NCBI RefSeq assembly: GCF_000152845.1
Contig: NZ_CH902584.1
Span: 3,327,562 to 3,391,561 of the forward strand
Origin: Roseovarius sp. 217
Lineage (GTDB): Bacteria > Pseudomonadota > Alphaproteobacteria > Rhodobacterales > Rhodobacteraceae
Reading direction: 5' to 3'
DNA length: 64,000 bases
A program made the position numbers and the translations under genes. The notes beneath the pieces were generated by a model. The model saw only the letters and a list, made by a program, of their open reading frames with translations, was not told where the DNA came from and ran no database searches. Shown piece after piece: positions 43,863 through 53,765 of this stretch. Numbering within the stretch: position 1 is the stretch's first letter; each line of letters starts with the position of its first letter.

Positions 43863-45791
43863 ATGTCCGACCGCCCGAAAACACCTTTGCTCGATCAGAC
43901 AGCCAGCCCTGCGGATCTCAAACGGCTGTCCGATCCCCAACTGGTGCAACTGGCGCATGAATTGCGTTCGGAAACCATCTCGGCCGTGTCGGAAACCGGC
44001 GGGCATCTGGGCGCGGGCCTGGGCGTGGTCGAACTCACCGTCGCCCTGCACGCGGTGTTTGACGCCCCGCGTGACAAGATCATTTGGGATGTCTCGCACC
44101 AATGCTACCCGCACAAAATCCTGACCGGGCGGCGTGACCGCATCCGCACCCTGCGGCAAAAGGACGGGCTCTCGGGCTTCACCAAACGCTCGGAATCCCC
44201 CTACGATCCCTTTGGGGCCGCCCATAGCTCGACCTCGATCAGCGCCGCTTTGGGCTTTGCCGTGGCGCGTGATCTGGGCGGTAACTGCCCCTCGGGCCTT
44301 GGCGATGCCATCGCGGTAATCGGCGACGGGGCGATGTCGGCGGGCATGGCCTTTGAGGCGATGAACAACGCAGGCCATCTCAAGAAGCGCCTGATCGTCA
44401 TCCTCAACGACAATGAGATGTCCATCGCACCGCCGGTGGGCGCGCTTTCCTCCTATCTCTCACGCCTCTACGCGGGTGAGCCGTTTCAGGATTTCAAGGC
44501 CGCCGCCAAGGGGGCGATTTCTCTTCTGCCGCCCCCCTTTCAAGAGGGCGCGCGCCGCGCCAAGGACATGCTCAAGGGGTTGACGGTCGGTGGCACGCTC
44601 TTTGAAGAACTTGGCTTCAGCTATCTCGGCCCCATCGACGGCCACGACCTGCACCAACTGCTCCCCGTCCTGCGCACCGTCAAGGCCCGCGCCAATGGTC
44701 CGATCCTGATTCACGTCCTGACCAAAAAGGGCAAGGGCTACGGACCCGCCGAGCGCGCCCGCGACGGTGGCCATGCCACCGCCAAATTCGACGTGCTCAC
44801 CGGAGAACAGCGCAAATCGCCCTCCAATGCGCCCAGCTACACCTCCGTCTTTGCCAAGGCGCTGCTGGCTCACGCCGGTCAGGATGACAAAATCTGCGCC
44901 GTGACCGCCGCGATGCCCGATGGCACCGGCCTCAACCTCTTTGCCGAACGCTATCCGTCGCGGCTCTTTGATGTGGGTATCGCCGAACAGCACGCCGTGA
45001 CCTTCTCGGCCGGTCTGGCGGCGGGGGGGATGAAACCCTTCTGCGCGCTCTACTCGACCTTTCTGCAACGTGGTTACGATCAGGTCGTGCATGATGTGGC
45101 GATTCAGCGCCTTCCGGTGCGGTTTGCCATCGACCGTGCCGGGCTTGTGGGCGCAGACGGTGCCACCCACGCGGGCGCGTTTGACACCGCCTTTCTCGCC
45201 AATCTGCCCGGTTTCGTGGTCATGGCCGCCGCCGATGAGGCAGAGCTTGTCCATATGGTCGCCACTGCAGTGGCGCATGACGAGGGGCCGATTGCCTTCC
45301 GCTATCCGCGCGGCGAGGGGATGGGTGTAACCATGCCCGAACGTGGCGAAGCGCTGGAAATCGGCAAGGGGCGCATCATTCAGACGGGCGCGCGCGTCGC
45401 CATCCTGTCCTTCGGCACCCGGCTCGCCGAGGTGCTCAAGGCGTCTGAATCCCTGCGCGCGCGCGGGATCACGCCGACCATCGCCGACGCCCGCTTTGCC
45501 AAACCACTTGATGAGAAACTGATTCTCGATCTCGTGCAGAACCACGAGGCGCTGATCACCATAGAAGAGGGTGCAATCGGCGGATTTGCAAGCCATGTCA
45601 GTCACTTCTTGGCCGAAGCTCAGGTGTTTGATCGCGGCTTCAAGTTCCGCTCCATGGTGCTGCCTGACACGTTCATAGATCAGGCCAATGCCGAAGATAT
45701 GTATGCCGTGGCGCGCCTCAACGCCTCTGATATCGAGGCGCGCGTTCTGGATGTGCTGGGCATCGCGCAGATTGCTGGCAAACGCGCCTGA
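43863..45791 (+). CDS. dxs: 1-deoxy-D-xylulose-5-phosphate synthase
   Basis: A 642-residue thiamine-diphosphate enzyme, first step of the MEP isoprenoid pathway (pyruvate plus glyceraldehyde 3-phosphate). The TPP motif is [16 protein letters not shown]; the transketolase-type domain has [15 protein letters not shown]. The length is normal. ATGs at 43860 and 43863 are adjacent; 43863 gives the better spacing from GGAGG. It follows ispA by 32 bases in the xseB-ispA-dxs operon. Confidence 0.97.
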   Translation: MSDRPKTPLLDQTASPADLKRLSDPQLVQLAHELRSETISAVSETGGHLGAGLGVVELTVALHAVFDAPRDKIIWDVSHQCYPHKILTGRRDRIRTLRQKDGLSGFTKRSESPYDPFGAAHSSTSISAALGFAVARDLGGNCPSGLGDAIAVIGDGAMSAGMAFEAMNNAGHLKKRLIVILNDNEMSIAPPVGALSSYLSRLYAGEPFQDFKAAAKGAISLLPPPFQEGARRAKDMLKGLTVGGTLFEELGFSYLGPIDGHDLHQLLPVLRTVKARANGPILIHVLTKKGKGYGPAERARDGGHATAKFDVLTGEQRKSPSNAPSYTSVFAKALLAHAGQDDKICAVTAAMPDGTGLNLFAERYPSRLFDVGIAEQHAVTFSAGLAAGGMKPFCALYSTFLQRGYDQVVHDVAIQRLPVRFAIDRAGLVGADGATHAGAFDTAFLANLPGFVVMAAADEAELVHMVATAVAHDEGPIAFRYPRGEGMGVTMPERGEALEIGKGRIIQTGARVAILSFGTRLAEVLKASESLRARGITPTIADARFAKPLDEKLILDLVQNHEALITIEEGAIGGFASHVSHFLAEAQVFDRGFKFRSMVLPDTFIDQANAEDMYAVARLNASDIEARVLDVLGIAQIAGKRA

Positions 45792-45822
45792 CCTTCATAT
45801 CTCTAAGGGGAAAGGAGACATC

Positions 45823-46911
45823 ATGTTGCGTCTTACCCCCCTGATCCTCGCGCTCACCCTCGCCCTCACCCCCGCCCACGCGTTTGAGGGCAGCGCCGGC
45901 AACCTCACCGTGACCAAGATGGTCGACCGGCTCTCGGAGCCTTGGGCAATAGGCTTTCTACCAGAGGGTGGCGTGCTGATCACCGAAAAGGGCGGTCGCC
46001 TGCTGCGTGTGCAGGACGGCCAACGCAGCGAAATCACCGGCGTGGCCCAAATAGCCACACGCGGGCAGGGGGGCTTGCTTGACATCCTCGTGCCGCGCGA
46101 CTTTGCCCGGACGCGTCAGCTTTATTTCACCTATTCCAAACCCCAGCAGGGCGGCCAAGGAACCGCCATCGCCCATGCCCGCCTTGCACCGGGCGCGGAT
46201 CGCCTGACCGATTGGACGGTGATTTTCGAACTGGAACCCGGCTCCTCCGGCGGTCGTCACTTCGGCTCGCGGTTGGTCGAGGGGCGCGACGGGATGCTCT
46301 ACGCCACCATCGGCGACCGGGGCGATGACACTTCGGCGCAGGATCTGGCCCGCCAGAACGGGTCGGTCATTCGCATCGCCCGTGACGGTGGTATCCCTGC
46401 CGATAACCCTTTCACCCAAACGACAGGCGCAGAGCCCGAAATCTGGTCCTATGGCCACCGCAATCCGCAAGGCGCGGCGCTGGATGCCAAGGGCGACGTT
46501 TGGGTCGTGGAACACGGTGCGCGCGGCGGCGATGAGGTCAATCGCATCGCCAAGGGGGCCAATTATGGCTGGCCCGTGATCTCCTACGGGCGTCACTACT
46601 CTGGGCTAAAGATCGGGGAAGGCACGCAAAAATCCGGCATGGAACAACCCGCCCATTTCTGGGATCCCTCCATCGCGCCCTCGGGCATGATGATCTACAC
46701 CGGTGACATGTTCCCCGACTGGCGTGGCGACATATTCGTAGGCTCATTGAAATTCGATATGATCTCACGCTTGGATGGCGCGCAGCTCACAGAGGTCGAG
46801 CGCCTCAAATCCAGCGATACCCGCCGCGTCCGTGACATCCGAGAGGCCCCGGATGGCTCGATCTGGTTTCTCAGCGTCAGGCAGGGCGCGGCCTACCGGC
46901 TCTCGCAATGA
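45823..46911 (+). CDS. Periplasmic PQQ-dependent sugar dehydrogenase-like protein
   Basis: A 362-residue protein with a clear signal peptide (1-20, LTPLILALTLALTPAHA cleaved before FEG), then a six-bladed beta-propeller of the soluble aldose/glucose dehydrogenase (GSDH/YliI) type: VDRLSEPWAIGFLPEGGVLITEKGG, GGRHFGSRLV, YGHRNPQG, VVEHGARGGDEVN. It follows AAAGGAGA. The family oxidises aldose sugars using PQQ and calcium, although some members have no proven activity. It stands downstream of dxs and ends at a hairpin. A role in isoprenoid synthesis is not implied. Confidence 0.88.
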   Translation: MLRLTPLILALTLALTPAHAFEGSAGNLTVTKMVDRLSEPWAIGFLPEGGVLITEKGGRLLRVQDGQRSEITGVAQIATRGQGGLLDILVPRDFARTRQLYFTYSKPQQGGQGTAIAHARLAPGADRLTDWTVIFELEPGSSGGRHFGSRLVEGRDGMLYATIGDRGDDTSAQDLARQNGSVIRIARDGGIPADNPFTQTTGAEPEIWSYGHRNPQGAALDAKGDVWVVEHGARGGDEVNRIAKGANYGWPVISYGRHYSGLKIGEGTQKSGMEQPAHFWDPSIAPSGMMIYTGDMFPDWRGDIFVGSLKFDMISRLDGAQLTEVERLKSSDTRRVRDIREAPDGSIWFLSVRQGAAYRLSQ

Positions 46912-46917
46912 CCTGGA

Positions 46918-46940
46918 CCGCTTTCACTTCAAGAAAGCGG
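46918..46940. terminator. Hairpin between convergent sugar dehydrogenase and GlxA-type regulator genes
   Basis: Perfect 8-bp stem CCGCTTTC-ACTTCAA-GAAAGCGG in the 36-base gap between two convergent genes; probably a bidirectional terminator, though it lacks a T-run. Confidence 0.55.
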
Positions 46941-46947
46941 CACCCTG

Positions 46948-47955
46948 TCAGACCGACAGCCGCGACGAATGCGCCCCGCGCTCGCGATAGGGCGTCGTGT
47001 TGTAATGCGCCCGGTAGCATTTCGAGAAATGCGACGGCGAGGCAAAGCCACAGGCCAGCGCCACGTTGATCACCGTCATATCGGTCTGCATCAACAGATT
47101 GCGCGCCTTTTGCAGACGCAATTCCATGTAATACCGCTTGGGGCTGCGGCTCAGATACCGCCGGAACAACCGCTCGAGCTGCCGTGTCGACATGCCAACT
47201 TCGCGCGCCAGAACCGCCGGGCTGATCGGCTCCTCGATATTGCTCTCCATCATCTGGATCACTTGGCTCAGCTTGGGATGGCGCACGCCGATCCGTGTCG
47301 GCACGCTCAAACGCTGCGTGTCCTGATCTGTGCGGATCGAGCTGTAAATCTGTTGATCCGCAACCGCATTGGCCAGCTTCTCGCCGTGATCATCGGCAAT
47401 GATATTCAGCATCAGATCAATCGAAGAGGTGCCGCCCGCCGTGGTCATCCGATTGCCGTCGATCACAAAGACCGACTTGGTCAGATGCACGTCCTCGAAT
47501 TCCTCGATGAAACTGTCGTGGTTTTCCCAATGGATCGTGGCGCGCTTGCCATCCAGCAACCCGGCCTTTGCCAGAACATAGGCCGCCGTGCAGAGCCCGC
47601 CCATACGCAACCCTTTGCGCGCCTCGCGGCGCAGCCAGTTCAACATGCGCTTGGTCGCGGCGGCCTGCACATCGACACCCCCACAGACCAATACCACATC
47701 GTCCCGGTTCAACTCTGCCAGCGGAAAATCAAGATAAAACCGGACACCGGCAGAGCAGGTGATGACCTCTTGGGAATCGCCACTGAGCGCCCAACTGTAG
47801 AGCTCTTCTTCCGCCATACGATTGGCAATACGCAGACATTCAATCGCCGACGCAAAGCTGAGAAGGGTAAAGTTATCGAGCAGCACAAACACAAAGCGTT
47901 TCGGCGCTTTGGGTGCCTTGACCTCGATTTTTGTGGCCTCTGACGTCATACTCAT
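46948..47955 (-). CDS. GlxA-family transcriptional regulator (DJ-1/PfpI domain plus AraC helix-turn-helix)
   Basis: About 335 residues. The N-terminal two thirds is a glutamine-amidotransferase-like DJ-1/PfpI domain (FVFVLLDNFTLLSFASAIECLRIAN, VLVCGGVDVQAAATKRMLNWLRR) used as a ligand sensor. The C-terminal third is an AraC-type DNA-binding domain (REVGMSTRQLERLFRRYLSRSPKRYY and VALACGFASPSHFSKCYR). The start is uncertain: ATGs at 47955 and 47949 are both possible. In the family, regulators of glycine betaine, carnitine or arginine use are common, especially in alphaproteobacteria. Here it is divergent from the DAHP synthase gene, with no catabolic genes nearby. Confidence 0.9.
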   Translation of the reverse strand: MSMTSEATKIEVKAPKAPKRFVFVLLDNFTLLSFASAIECLRIANRMAEEELYSWALSGDSQEVITCSAGVRFYLDFPLAELNRDDVVLVCGGVDVQAAATKRMLNWLRREARKGLRMGGLCTAAYVLAKAGLLDGKRATIHWENHDSFIEEFEDVHLTKSVFVIDGNRMTTAGGTSSIDLMLNIIADDHGEKLANAVADQQIYSSIRTDQDTQRLSVPTRIGVRHPKLSQVIQMMESNIEEPISPAVLAREVGMSTRQLERLFRRYLSRSPKRYYMELRLQKARNLLMQTDMTVINVALACGFASPSHFSKCYRAHYNTTPYRERGAHSSRLSV

Positions 47956-48121
47956 CCGAATCCCCGGCGCAATGGCCCTTATCGGGTCTGTCATGAAACT
48001 GTCTGGATTGACAAGAGAGGCCCTGCTATTTTGCGGCCAATTCCTGCGCGTTTCATATGGCCTCTCGTCCCTGCCTTTGCTAAGGACAAGGCTCTGAATG
48101 CGATCAAGCGGAGTGACGACA

Positions 48122-49492
48122 ATGACGGAATGGCAGAAAACAGGCTGGCGCGCGAAACCGCGGGTGCAGATGCCTGACTATACCGATGCCGCCGCTCTGG
48201 CCGGTGTCGAGGCCCGTCTGACACAATATCCGCCGCTGGTTTTCGCCGGTGAGGCGCGTCGCCTCAAGCGCGCTTTGGGGGCTGCCGCCCGCGGCGAGGC
48301 GTTCTTGCTTCAGGGCGGCGACTGCGCCGAGGCCTTCGATCAGTTCTCGGCCGATGCGATCCGCGACACCTTCAAGGTGATGCTGCAAATGGCGATGGTG
48401 CTGACCTATGGGGCCAAGGTGCCGGTGGTCAAGGTTGGCCGCATGGCCGGTCAATTCGCCAAGCCGCGCTCGGCACCCACTGAGGTGATTGATGGCGTGG
48501 AACTGCCCAGCTACCGGGGCGACATCATCAACGAACTGGCCTTCACGCCGGAATCGCGCATCCCCAACCCGGAAAAGATGCTGCAGGCCTACACCCAGGC
48601 GGCTGCCACGCTGAACCTGCTGCGCGCTTTTTCAACGGGTGGCTATGCCGATGTGCATCAGGTCCATGCCTGGACGCTGGGCTTCACCGAGAGCGAAAAG
48701 GCGGCGAAATACCGCGAGATGGCCAATCACATCTCCGACGCGCTCGACTTCATGAAGGCGGCGGGCATCGACAGCGACAGTGCCCATACCCTCAAGACGG
48801 TGGATTTCTACACCTCGCACGAGGGGCTTTTGCTGGAATACGAAGAGGCGCTCTGTCGGCTTGATTCCACCTCCGGCAAATGGCTGGCAGGCTCGGGGCA
48901 TATGCTCTGGATCGGTGACCGCACCCGTCAACCCGACGGTGCGCATGTCGAATTCCTGCGCGGTGTGCAGAACCCGATCGGCCTCAAATGCGGCCCGACC
49001 ATGACCTCCGAGGATCTCAAGCTGCTTTTGGCCACGCTGAACCCGAGCAATGAGGCCGGGCGTCTGACGCTCATCGCGCGCTTTGGTGCCGGCAAGGTCG
49101 GTGACAACCTGCCGCGCCTGATCCGCACCGTCGAGCAAGAGGGGGCCAATGTGCTCTGGGTTTGCGACCCGATGCATGGCAACACGATCAAATCGGCGAC
49201 AGGCTACAAAACACGGCCCTTCGATTCCGTGCTGCGCGAGGTGCGCGAGTTCTTCGCGATCCACAAATCCGAGGCTACCATCCCCGGCGGCGTGCATTTC
49301 GAGATGACCGGTCAGGACGTGACCGAATGCACCGGCGGCATGCGTGCGCTCTCTGACGAAAACCTCTCGGCCCGCTATCACACCGCCTGCGACCCGCGCC
49401 TCAATGCCAGCCAGTCGCTGGAATTGGCCTTCCTCGTGGCCGAGGAACTCAAATCCCTGCGCCTTGAGCGCCGTCAGGCCGAGGCGGGCTGA
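48122..49492 (+). CDS. Class II (plant-type) 3-deoxy-7-phosphoheptulonate synthase
   Basis: A 456-residue DAHP synthase of class II, which joins PEP and erythrose 4-phosphate at the entry of the shikimate pathway. The family strings are [37 protein letters not shown] and [10 protein letters not shown]. The ATG at 48122 follows CGGAGTG. This class is usual in Rhodobacterales, where it may be the only DAHP synthase. It is monocistronic and ends in a strong terminator. Confidence 0.96.
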   Translation: MTEWQKTGWRAKPRVQMPDYTDAAALAGVEARLTQYPPLVFAGEARRLKRALGAAARGEAFLLQGGDCAEAFDQFSADAIRDTFKVMLQMAMVLTYGAKVPVVKVGRMAGQFAKPRSAPTEVIDGVELPSYRGDIINELAFTPESRIPNPEKMLQAYTQAAATLNLLRAFSTGGYADVHQVHAWTLGFTESEKAAKYREMANHISDALDFMKAAGIDSDSAHTLKTVDFYTSHEGLLLEYEEALCRLDSTSGKWLAGSGHMLWIGDRTRQPDGAHVEFLRGVQNPIGLKCGPTMTSEDLKLLLATLNPSNEAGRLTLIARFGAGKVGDNLPRLIRTVEQEGANVLWVCDPMHGNTIKSATGYKTRPFDSVLREVREFFAIHKSEATIPGGVHFEMTGQDVTECTGGMRALSDENLSARYHTACDPRLNASQSLELAFLVAEELKSLRLERRQAEAG

Positions 49493-49502
49493 TAACCGGA
49501 CT

Positions 49503-49537
49503 GACCGCAGCAGGGAATAACCCTGTTGCGGTTGGTC
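49503..49537. terminator. Strong bidirectional terminator hairpin after DAHP synthase
   Basis: GACCGCAGCAGGG-AATAA-CCCTGTTGCGGTTGGTC: a near-perfect 12- to 13-bp stem with a 5-base loop, 11 bases after the DAHP synthase stop and just beyond the end of the convergent PAS-protein gene. It is followed by a short T-rich stretch. Confidence 0.75.
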
Positions 49538-49550
49538 TGTTGCTCTGGTC

Positions 49551-50201
49551 CTACTTCACCACCCGCAGATAATCCCGCCCCCGGCTCAGGCTGCGCCCGC
49601 GTCCCTCGTCGCGCAGCCCGCCCGGCAACGCGGCAAAGGGCTTCATCTCCGCCGCGACCGTTCCAATCGGCAGCACCCGAACCGCCTCCACCTCAAACCG
49701 CCGCGAGGCGCGCCCGATCTCGCCTTGCGTCACCAGACAGCCCAGTGCGCGAGACACATCCCCCAGATCGCTGCGCAACGGCAACAGGATCATCCGCCCC
49801 GTCATCTCGGGCCGCCCCAATCCCGCTCTGGCATGCAGATCCAACTCCAACCGCGCGGGCCGCTCAAAGAGATCGACCAGCGCGAGCGCAAAGGCCTCAC
49901 GCGCCGCGGGCGCAATGAAACTCGTGAGCGGCATGCCCCGCACTTCCATACCCATCAGGGCATTCAGATGCATCCCCGCGATGCGCAGCCGCGTCACACC
50001 CGGTGCGATCCGCTCGGCGATAAAGGCATTGGACAACAGCCCGCTGATCCGGCGCGGGTCGATGTCGGACCGGCGCGGCACGCTGTTGCGCTGACAAAGC
50101 CCCTCCCAATAGCTGCAAAGTGCCCGTAAATCCGCCTCTTGCCGCGCCTGCAAACCGTGTGATGCGCCCGGCACCTGCAAAATCGTCCTGTCATCCGGCA
50201 T
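49551..50201 (-). CDS. PAS-domain protein of the PAS_5 (PF07310-like) family
   Basis: A 216-residue protein. The pattern ALCSYWEGLCQRNSVPRRSDIDPRRISGLLSNAFIAERIAPG at the start, followed by RLRIAGMHLNALMGMEVRGMPLT, is typical of the alphaproteobacterial PAS_5 family. There is no kinase or helix-turn-helix. The ATG at 50201 is set by an excellent GGGAGGTGAGG site six bases upstream; a longer frame is rejected for that reason. Members are of unknown function, sometimes several per genome. No clue comes from the neighbours. Confidence 0.85.
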   Translation of the reverse strand: MPDDRTILQVPGASHGLQARQEADLRALCSYWEGLCQRNSVPRRSDIDPRRISGLLSNAFIAERIAPGVTRLRIAGMHLNALMGMEVRGMPLTSFIAPAAREAFALALVDLFERPARLELDLHARAGLGRPEMTGRMILLPLRSDLGDVSRALGCLVTQGEIGRASRRFEVEAVRVLPIGTVAAEMKPFAALPGGLRDEGRGRSLSRGRDYLRVVK

Positions 50202-50438
50202 AATACACCTCACCTCCCAAAGCCTGAAACCACCCGCGCCAACGTCCCTTGTCCGGTTTAATCCGCACCTGAGGCACCGCGCGCTTGCTTCAAACTGACA
50301 CAAGTTTCCGGAAATTTGTTTAAAAATCGCTGTGCTTGGTTAACCACTCACCCCCCAAGGCCACAGCCGAGACTTGCCAGCCGCCAGACCACGCACTAGG
50401 ACGGGGCAAACCGGCACGATCCAAGGACGACCCAAGGC

Positions 50439-51329
50439 ATGATCCATTCGATGACCGCTTTCGCGACGGCCAAGGGCGCGCATCTGGGCCATAGCTGGGT
50501 TTGGGAATTGCGCGGCGTCAATGGCAAGGGGTTGGACCTGCGCCTGCGCGTGCCCGACTGGATCGACGGGTTGGAGCCAGCCCTCCGGGCCAAGCTGGGT
50601 CAGGCAATGACACGCGGCAATGTGGCGCTGAGCCTGCGTGTCACCAGCGAGGATGCCAGCGGCCAGATGGCGGTGAATCCCGACCGGCTCGAGGATGTGC
50701 TGCGCGCCATGGCCCTGGTCGAAGACCGCGCCATGGCCTGCGGCCTGTCGCTCGCCCCCGGCACCGCCGCCGATATCCTGTCCCTGCGCGGCGTGCTCGA
50801 GGCCGGCGCGGGCGAGAGCGACACCAGCGCGCTTTGCGCGGCGCTTCTTGCGGATTTCGACCCGGTGCTCAACGATTTCCTCGCCATGCGCGCCTCAGAG
50901 GGCGCGGCCCTTGCGCAGGTGCTGCGTGCCCAACTGGACGAGATTTCCCGCCTGACAACGGCGGCGCGCTCCTTGCTCGAGAGCCGCAGCGCCGATGTCG
51001 CCCGCGCGCATCAGAATGCCCTGTTGCGCCTGCGTGACGCGATGCCCGACCTTGATCCCGCCCGCCTTGCTCAGGAATTGGCCCTGCTCGCGGTCAAACT
51101 GGACGTGACCGAAGAGTTGGACCGCCTGACCGCCCATATCACAGCGACGCGGAGCTTGCTCGATGCCGGCTCGCCGCTCGGACGCAAGATCGACTTTCTC
51201 ACACAGGAATTCAACCGAGAGGCCAACACCCTCTGCTCCAAGGCGCAGCACACCAGCCTGACCGAGATCGGTCTCAACCTCAAGACCGTGATCGACCAGA
51301 TGCGCGAACAGGTGCAGAATGTCGAATGA
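50439..51329 (+). CDS. yicC: YicC/YloC-family endoribonuclease
   Basis: A 296-residue protein beginning IHSMTAFATAKG and ending LTEIGLNLKTVIDQMREQVQNVE, both family signatures (YicC_N and DUF1732). Homologues act as RNA endonucleases that help degrade small RNAs. It lies 60 bases upstream of gmk, the usual gene pair in bacteria. Middle helices (about 150-230) are the family's coiled region. Confidence 0.93.
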   Translation: MIHSMTAFATAKGAHLGHSWVWELRGVNGKGLDLRLRVPDWIDGLEPALRAKLGQAMTRGNVALSLRVTSEDASGQMAVNPDRLEDVLRAMALVEDRAMACGLSLAPGTAADILSLRGVLEAGAGESDTSALCAALLADFDPVLNDFLAMRASEGAALAQVLRAQLDEISRLTTAARSLLESRSADVARAHQNALLRLRDAMPDLDPARLAQELALLAVKLDVTEELDRLTAHITATRSLLDAGSPLGRKIDFLTQEFNREANTLCSKAQHTSLTEIGLNLKTVIDQMREQVQNVE

Positions 51330-51389
51330 CGCGCGCGCGGTCAGCGCAGGATTTGAGTATTTGCACCAAGAAAAAGGGCAGGGCAAAGA

Positions 51390-52031
51390 ATGAGCAATCG
51401 CAGGGGTCTCTTGATCATTCTGTCCTCGCCCTCGGGTGCTGGCAAATCCACCCTCTCGCGGCGGCTGCGCGACTGGGATCCCACGATTGCCTTTTCGGTC
51501 TCGGCCACCACCCGCGCCCCGCGCCCCGGCGAGGTGGATGGGCAGGATTATCACTTCATGGCGCAGCCGCGCTTCAAGCAGGATGTGGCGGCCGGCGAAA
51601 TGCTGGAACATGCGCATGTGTTCGGCAATTTCTACGGCAGCCCGCGTGGCCCGGTGCAGGCGGCGATTGATGGCGGGCGTGACGTGCTCTTTGACATCGA
51701 CTGGCAAGGCGCGCAGCAGATCCGCAACTCGGCGCTTGGCGCACATACGCTTTCGATCTTTCTGCTGCCCCCCTCGATCCGCGAATTGCACCGCAGGCTT
51801 GAGACGCGCGGGCAGGACACGCCCGAGGTGATCGCCAAACGGATGGAGAAAAGCTGGGATGAGATCAGCCATTGGGACGGCTATGATTTCGTGCTGGTGA
51901 ATGACGATCTCGACACCACCGAGGCGCGGCTCAAGACCATCATCGAGGCCACGCGCCTGCGCCGCAGCCAGCAGCCGGGCCTGACCGCCCATGTACGCGC
52001 GCTGCAAACCGAATTCGAGGAGATGCAATGA
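51390..52031 (+). CDS. gmk: Guanylate kinase
   Basis: A 213-residue kinase converting GMP to GDP. The P-loop is [10 protein letters not shown], the GMP-binding region [21 protein letters not shown] and the ADP-side [10 protein letters not shown] are all present. Its last four bases overlap the start of the gamma carbonic anhydrase gene (ATGA). It shares the run yicC-gmk-CA with phoR. Confidence 0.97.
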   Translation: MSNRRGLLIILSSPSGAGKSTLSRRLRDWDPTIAFSVSATTRAPRPGEVDGQDYHFMAQPRFKQDVAAGEMLEHAHVFGNFYGSPRGPVQAAIDGGRDVLFDIDWQGAQQIRNSALGAHTLSIFLLPPSIRELHRRLETRGQDTPEVIAKRMEKSWDEISHWDGYDFVLVNDDLDTTEARLKTIIEATRLRRSQQPGLTAHVRALQTEFEEMQ

Positions 52032-52549
52032 CGATCTACACGCTCGACGGCCACGCGCCGCAGATTGCCGAAAACACATGGATCGCCCCCGATGCGAACG
52101 TGATCGGCAAGGTGGTGATCGAGGATCTGGCCTCGATCTGGTTCGGCTGCACCCTGCGCGGCGACAATGAGGAAATCCGCGTCGGCGCTGGCAGCAATGT
52201 GCAGGAAAACTGCGTCCTGCACACAGATATGGGCTATCCGCTCCTCATCGGGCCGGGCTGCACCATCGGGCACAAGGCGATGCTTCATGGCTGTATTCTG
52301 GAGGAAAATGTGCTGATCGGCATGGGGGCCACGGTGCTCAACGGCGCACGCATCGGGCGCAACAGCCTGATTGGCGCAGGTGCCTTGATCACCGACGGCA
52401 AGGAAATCCCCGAAGGCAGCCTCGTGATGGGCGCGCCGGGACGGGTGGTGCGCAGTCTGGACGCGGCCGCGATTGCGGCCCTGCGCGCCACGGCCTTGCA
52501 TTATCAACAGAACCTGCGCCGGTATCGTACCGGCCTCACGGCGCTCTGA
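52028..52549 (+). CDS. Gamma-class carbonic anhydrase family protein
   Basis: A 173-residue left-handed beta-helix trimer protein with repeated hexapeptide turns ([58 protein letters not shown]). The zinc ligands His are seen in VLHTDMG, IGHKAML and LHGC. Family members range from true carbonic anhydrases to YrdA/PaaY-like thioesterase partners. Translational coupling to gmk is likely. The activity of this copy is not certain. Confidence 0.92.
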   Translation: MTIYTLDGHAPQIAENTWIAPDANVIGKVVIEDLASIWFGCTLRGDNEEIRVGAGSNVQENCVLHTDMGYPLLIGPGCTIGHKAMLHGCILEENVLIGMGATVLNGARIGRNSLIGAGALITDGKEIPEGSLVMGAPGRVVRSLDAAAIAALRATALHYQQNLRRYRTGLTAL

Positions 52550-52555
52550 CACGCG

Positions 52556-53602
52556 ATGCAGGGTCTGGCCACCGTTCTTGCAGGCATCCCGCTTGCTGCC
52601 TTTCTGGTCGGGCCGCAGGATCGCATCCTTGCCGCCAATCAGGGCGCGCGCGACCTCTTGGGGCAGGGGCTCGAGGGGCGGCATCTTTTGACCGCGCTCC
52701 GCCAGCCCGATGTGCTCGAGGCGATCGAGGCGACATTGCGCGACCGTCAGCCACGCAAGATCACCTATCAAACCTCCGAGGCGGGGCGCGACAGCAGCTT
52801 TCAGGTGCATGTGGGCTATGTCGAAACACTGGATGCGCGCGGCACGCTCGTGTGTTTCGAGGATCTGACCGAACGCGAACATGCCGCGCAAATGCGCCGT
52901 GATTTCGTGGCCAATGTCAGCCATGAATTGCGCACGCCTTTGACCGCGCTCATGGGCTTCATCGAAACGCTGCAAGGGCCAGCGCGCCACGATCAGGCCG
53001 CCATCGACCGCTTTCTCGGGATCATGCAATCCGAGGCGGCGCGGATGGAACGCCTTGTGCGCGACCTTCTGTCACTCAGCCGGGTCGAGAGCGAAGAGCG
53101 CGTGCGCCCGCGCGACGAGGTGAACTTGGGGCAGGTGATCGGATCGGTTCTGCATGCGCTGCGCCCCTTGGCGCGCGACCGCGCCTGCGACATCAGTTTC
53201 GATCCACCCGAAGGCATGGTGGTGCGCGGCAATGACGACCAGTTGCAACAGGTCTTTACCAACCTGATTGAAAACGCGATCAAATATGGCGGCACGGGCA
53301 ACCACATCACAATCACGCTGGAGCGTACCCCGCGCGATGCCACCCTGCGCGCCCCGGCCATCGTGGCGCGCGTCCGTGATCAGGGCCCCGGCATCGACCC
53401 ACTGCATATCCCCCGCCTGACCGAGCGGTTCTACCGGGTCGACACCCACCGCTCGCGCGAGATGGGGGGCACCGGCCTTGGCCTCGCCATCGTCAAACAT
53501 ATCGTCAACCGCCACCGGGGACGGCTGCGAATCTCTTCCACGCCGGGTGAGGGCGCCGAGTTTTCGGTGATTCTGCCGCAATGGGACCGACAAGAACCCT
53601 AG
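52556..53602 (+). CDS. phoR: Phosphate-regulon sensor histidine kinase lacking membrane segments
   Basis: A 348-residue sensor kinase: a PAS domain (about 10-105), HisKA with the phosphate-accepting His123 in NVSHELRTPLTALMGFIETLQG, and a HATPase domain with NLIENAIKYGGTG, RDQGPGID and GGTGLGLAIVKHI. The wording of the H-box is PhoR-like, and the gene stands directly before pstS. There is no transmembrane helix or periplasmic loop at the N terminus, in contrast to E. coli PhoR, which has two. It presumably senses phosphate state through PhoU and the Pst complex at the membrane. It follows the carbonic anhydrase gene by six bases and may be expressed from its promoter. Confidence 0.9.
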   Translation: MQGLATVLAGIPLAAFLVGPQDRILAANQGARDLLGQGLEGRHLLTALRQPDVLEAIEATLRDRQPRKITYQTSEAGRDSSFQVHVGYVETLDARGTLVCFEDLTEREHAAQMRRDFVANVSHELRTPLTALMGFIETLQGPARHDQAAIDRFLGIMQSEAARMERLVRDLLSLSRVESEERVRPRDEVNLGQVIGSVLHALRPLARDRACDISFDPPEGMVVRGNDDQLQQVFTNLIENAIKYGGTGNHITITLERTPRDATLRAPAIVARVRDQGPGIDPLHIPRLTERFYRVDTHRSREMGGTGLGLAIVKHIVNRHRGRLRISSTPGEGAEFSVILPQWDRQEP

Positions 53603-53652
53603 CCAAACCCTGCGCGCGTAAAAAAACCTTCTGAAACCCGGCCTTTCCCGCG

Positions 53653-53682
53653 CTGTCATAAAACAGTTACATAAATGTAACA
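53653..53682 (+). promoter_or_regulatory. Pho box upstream of pstS
   Basis: CTGTCATAAAACAGTTAC at 53653-53670 closely matches the PhoB-binding consensus (two CTGTCAT-like 11-base direct repeats), continuing with ATAAATGTAACA to 53682 as a further half-site. It lies about 85-110 bases before the pstS start, in a 163-base gap, so pst genes should rise under phosphate starvation. Confidence 0.8.
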
Positions 53683-53765
53683 AAAGCGTTGTGGATCTCG
53701 CCTAGTGCTGACCCCGAGGTCGCCCCTGCCTGGGCGCCCCGTGAAACCGAACTCAGGAGCAACTC

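Noticed and set aside
44460..45605. Leftward 381-codon open frame
   Set aside because: Antisense to dxs, which has all thiamine-enzyme motifs; no known domain in the frame.
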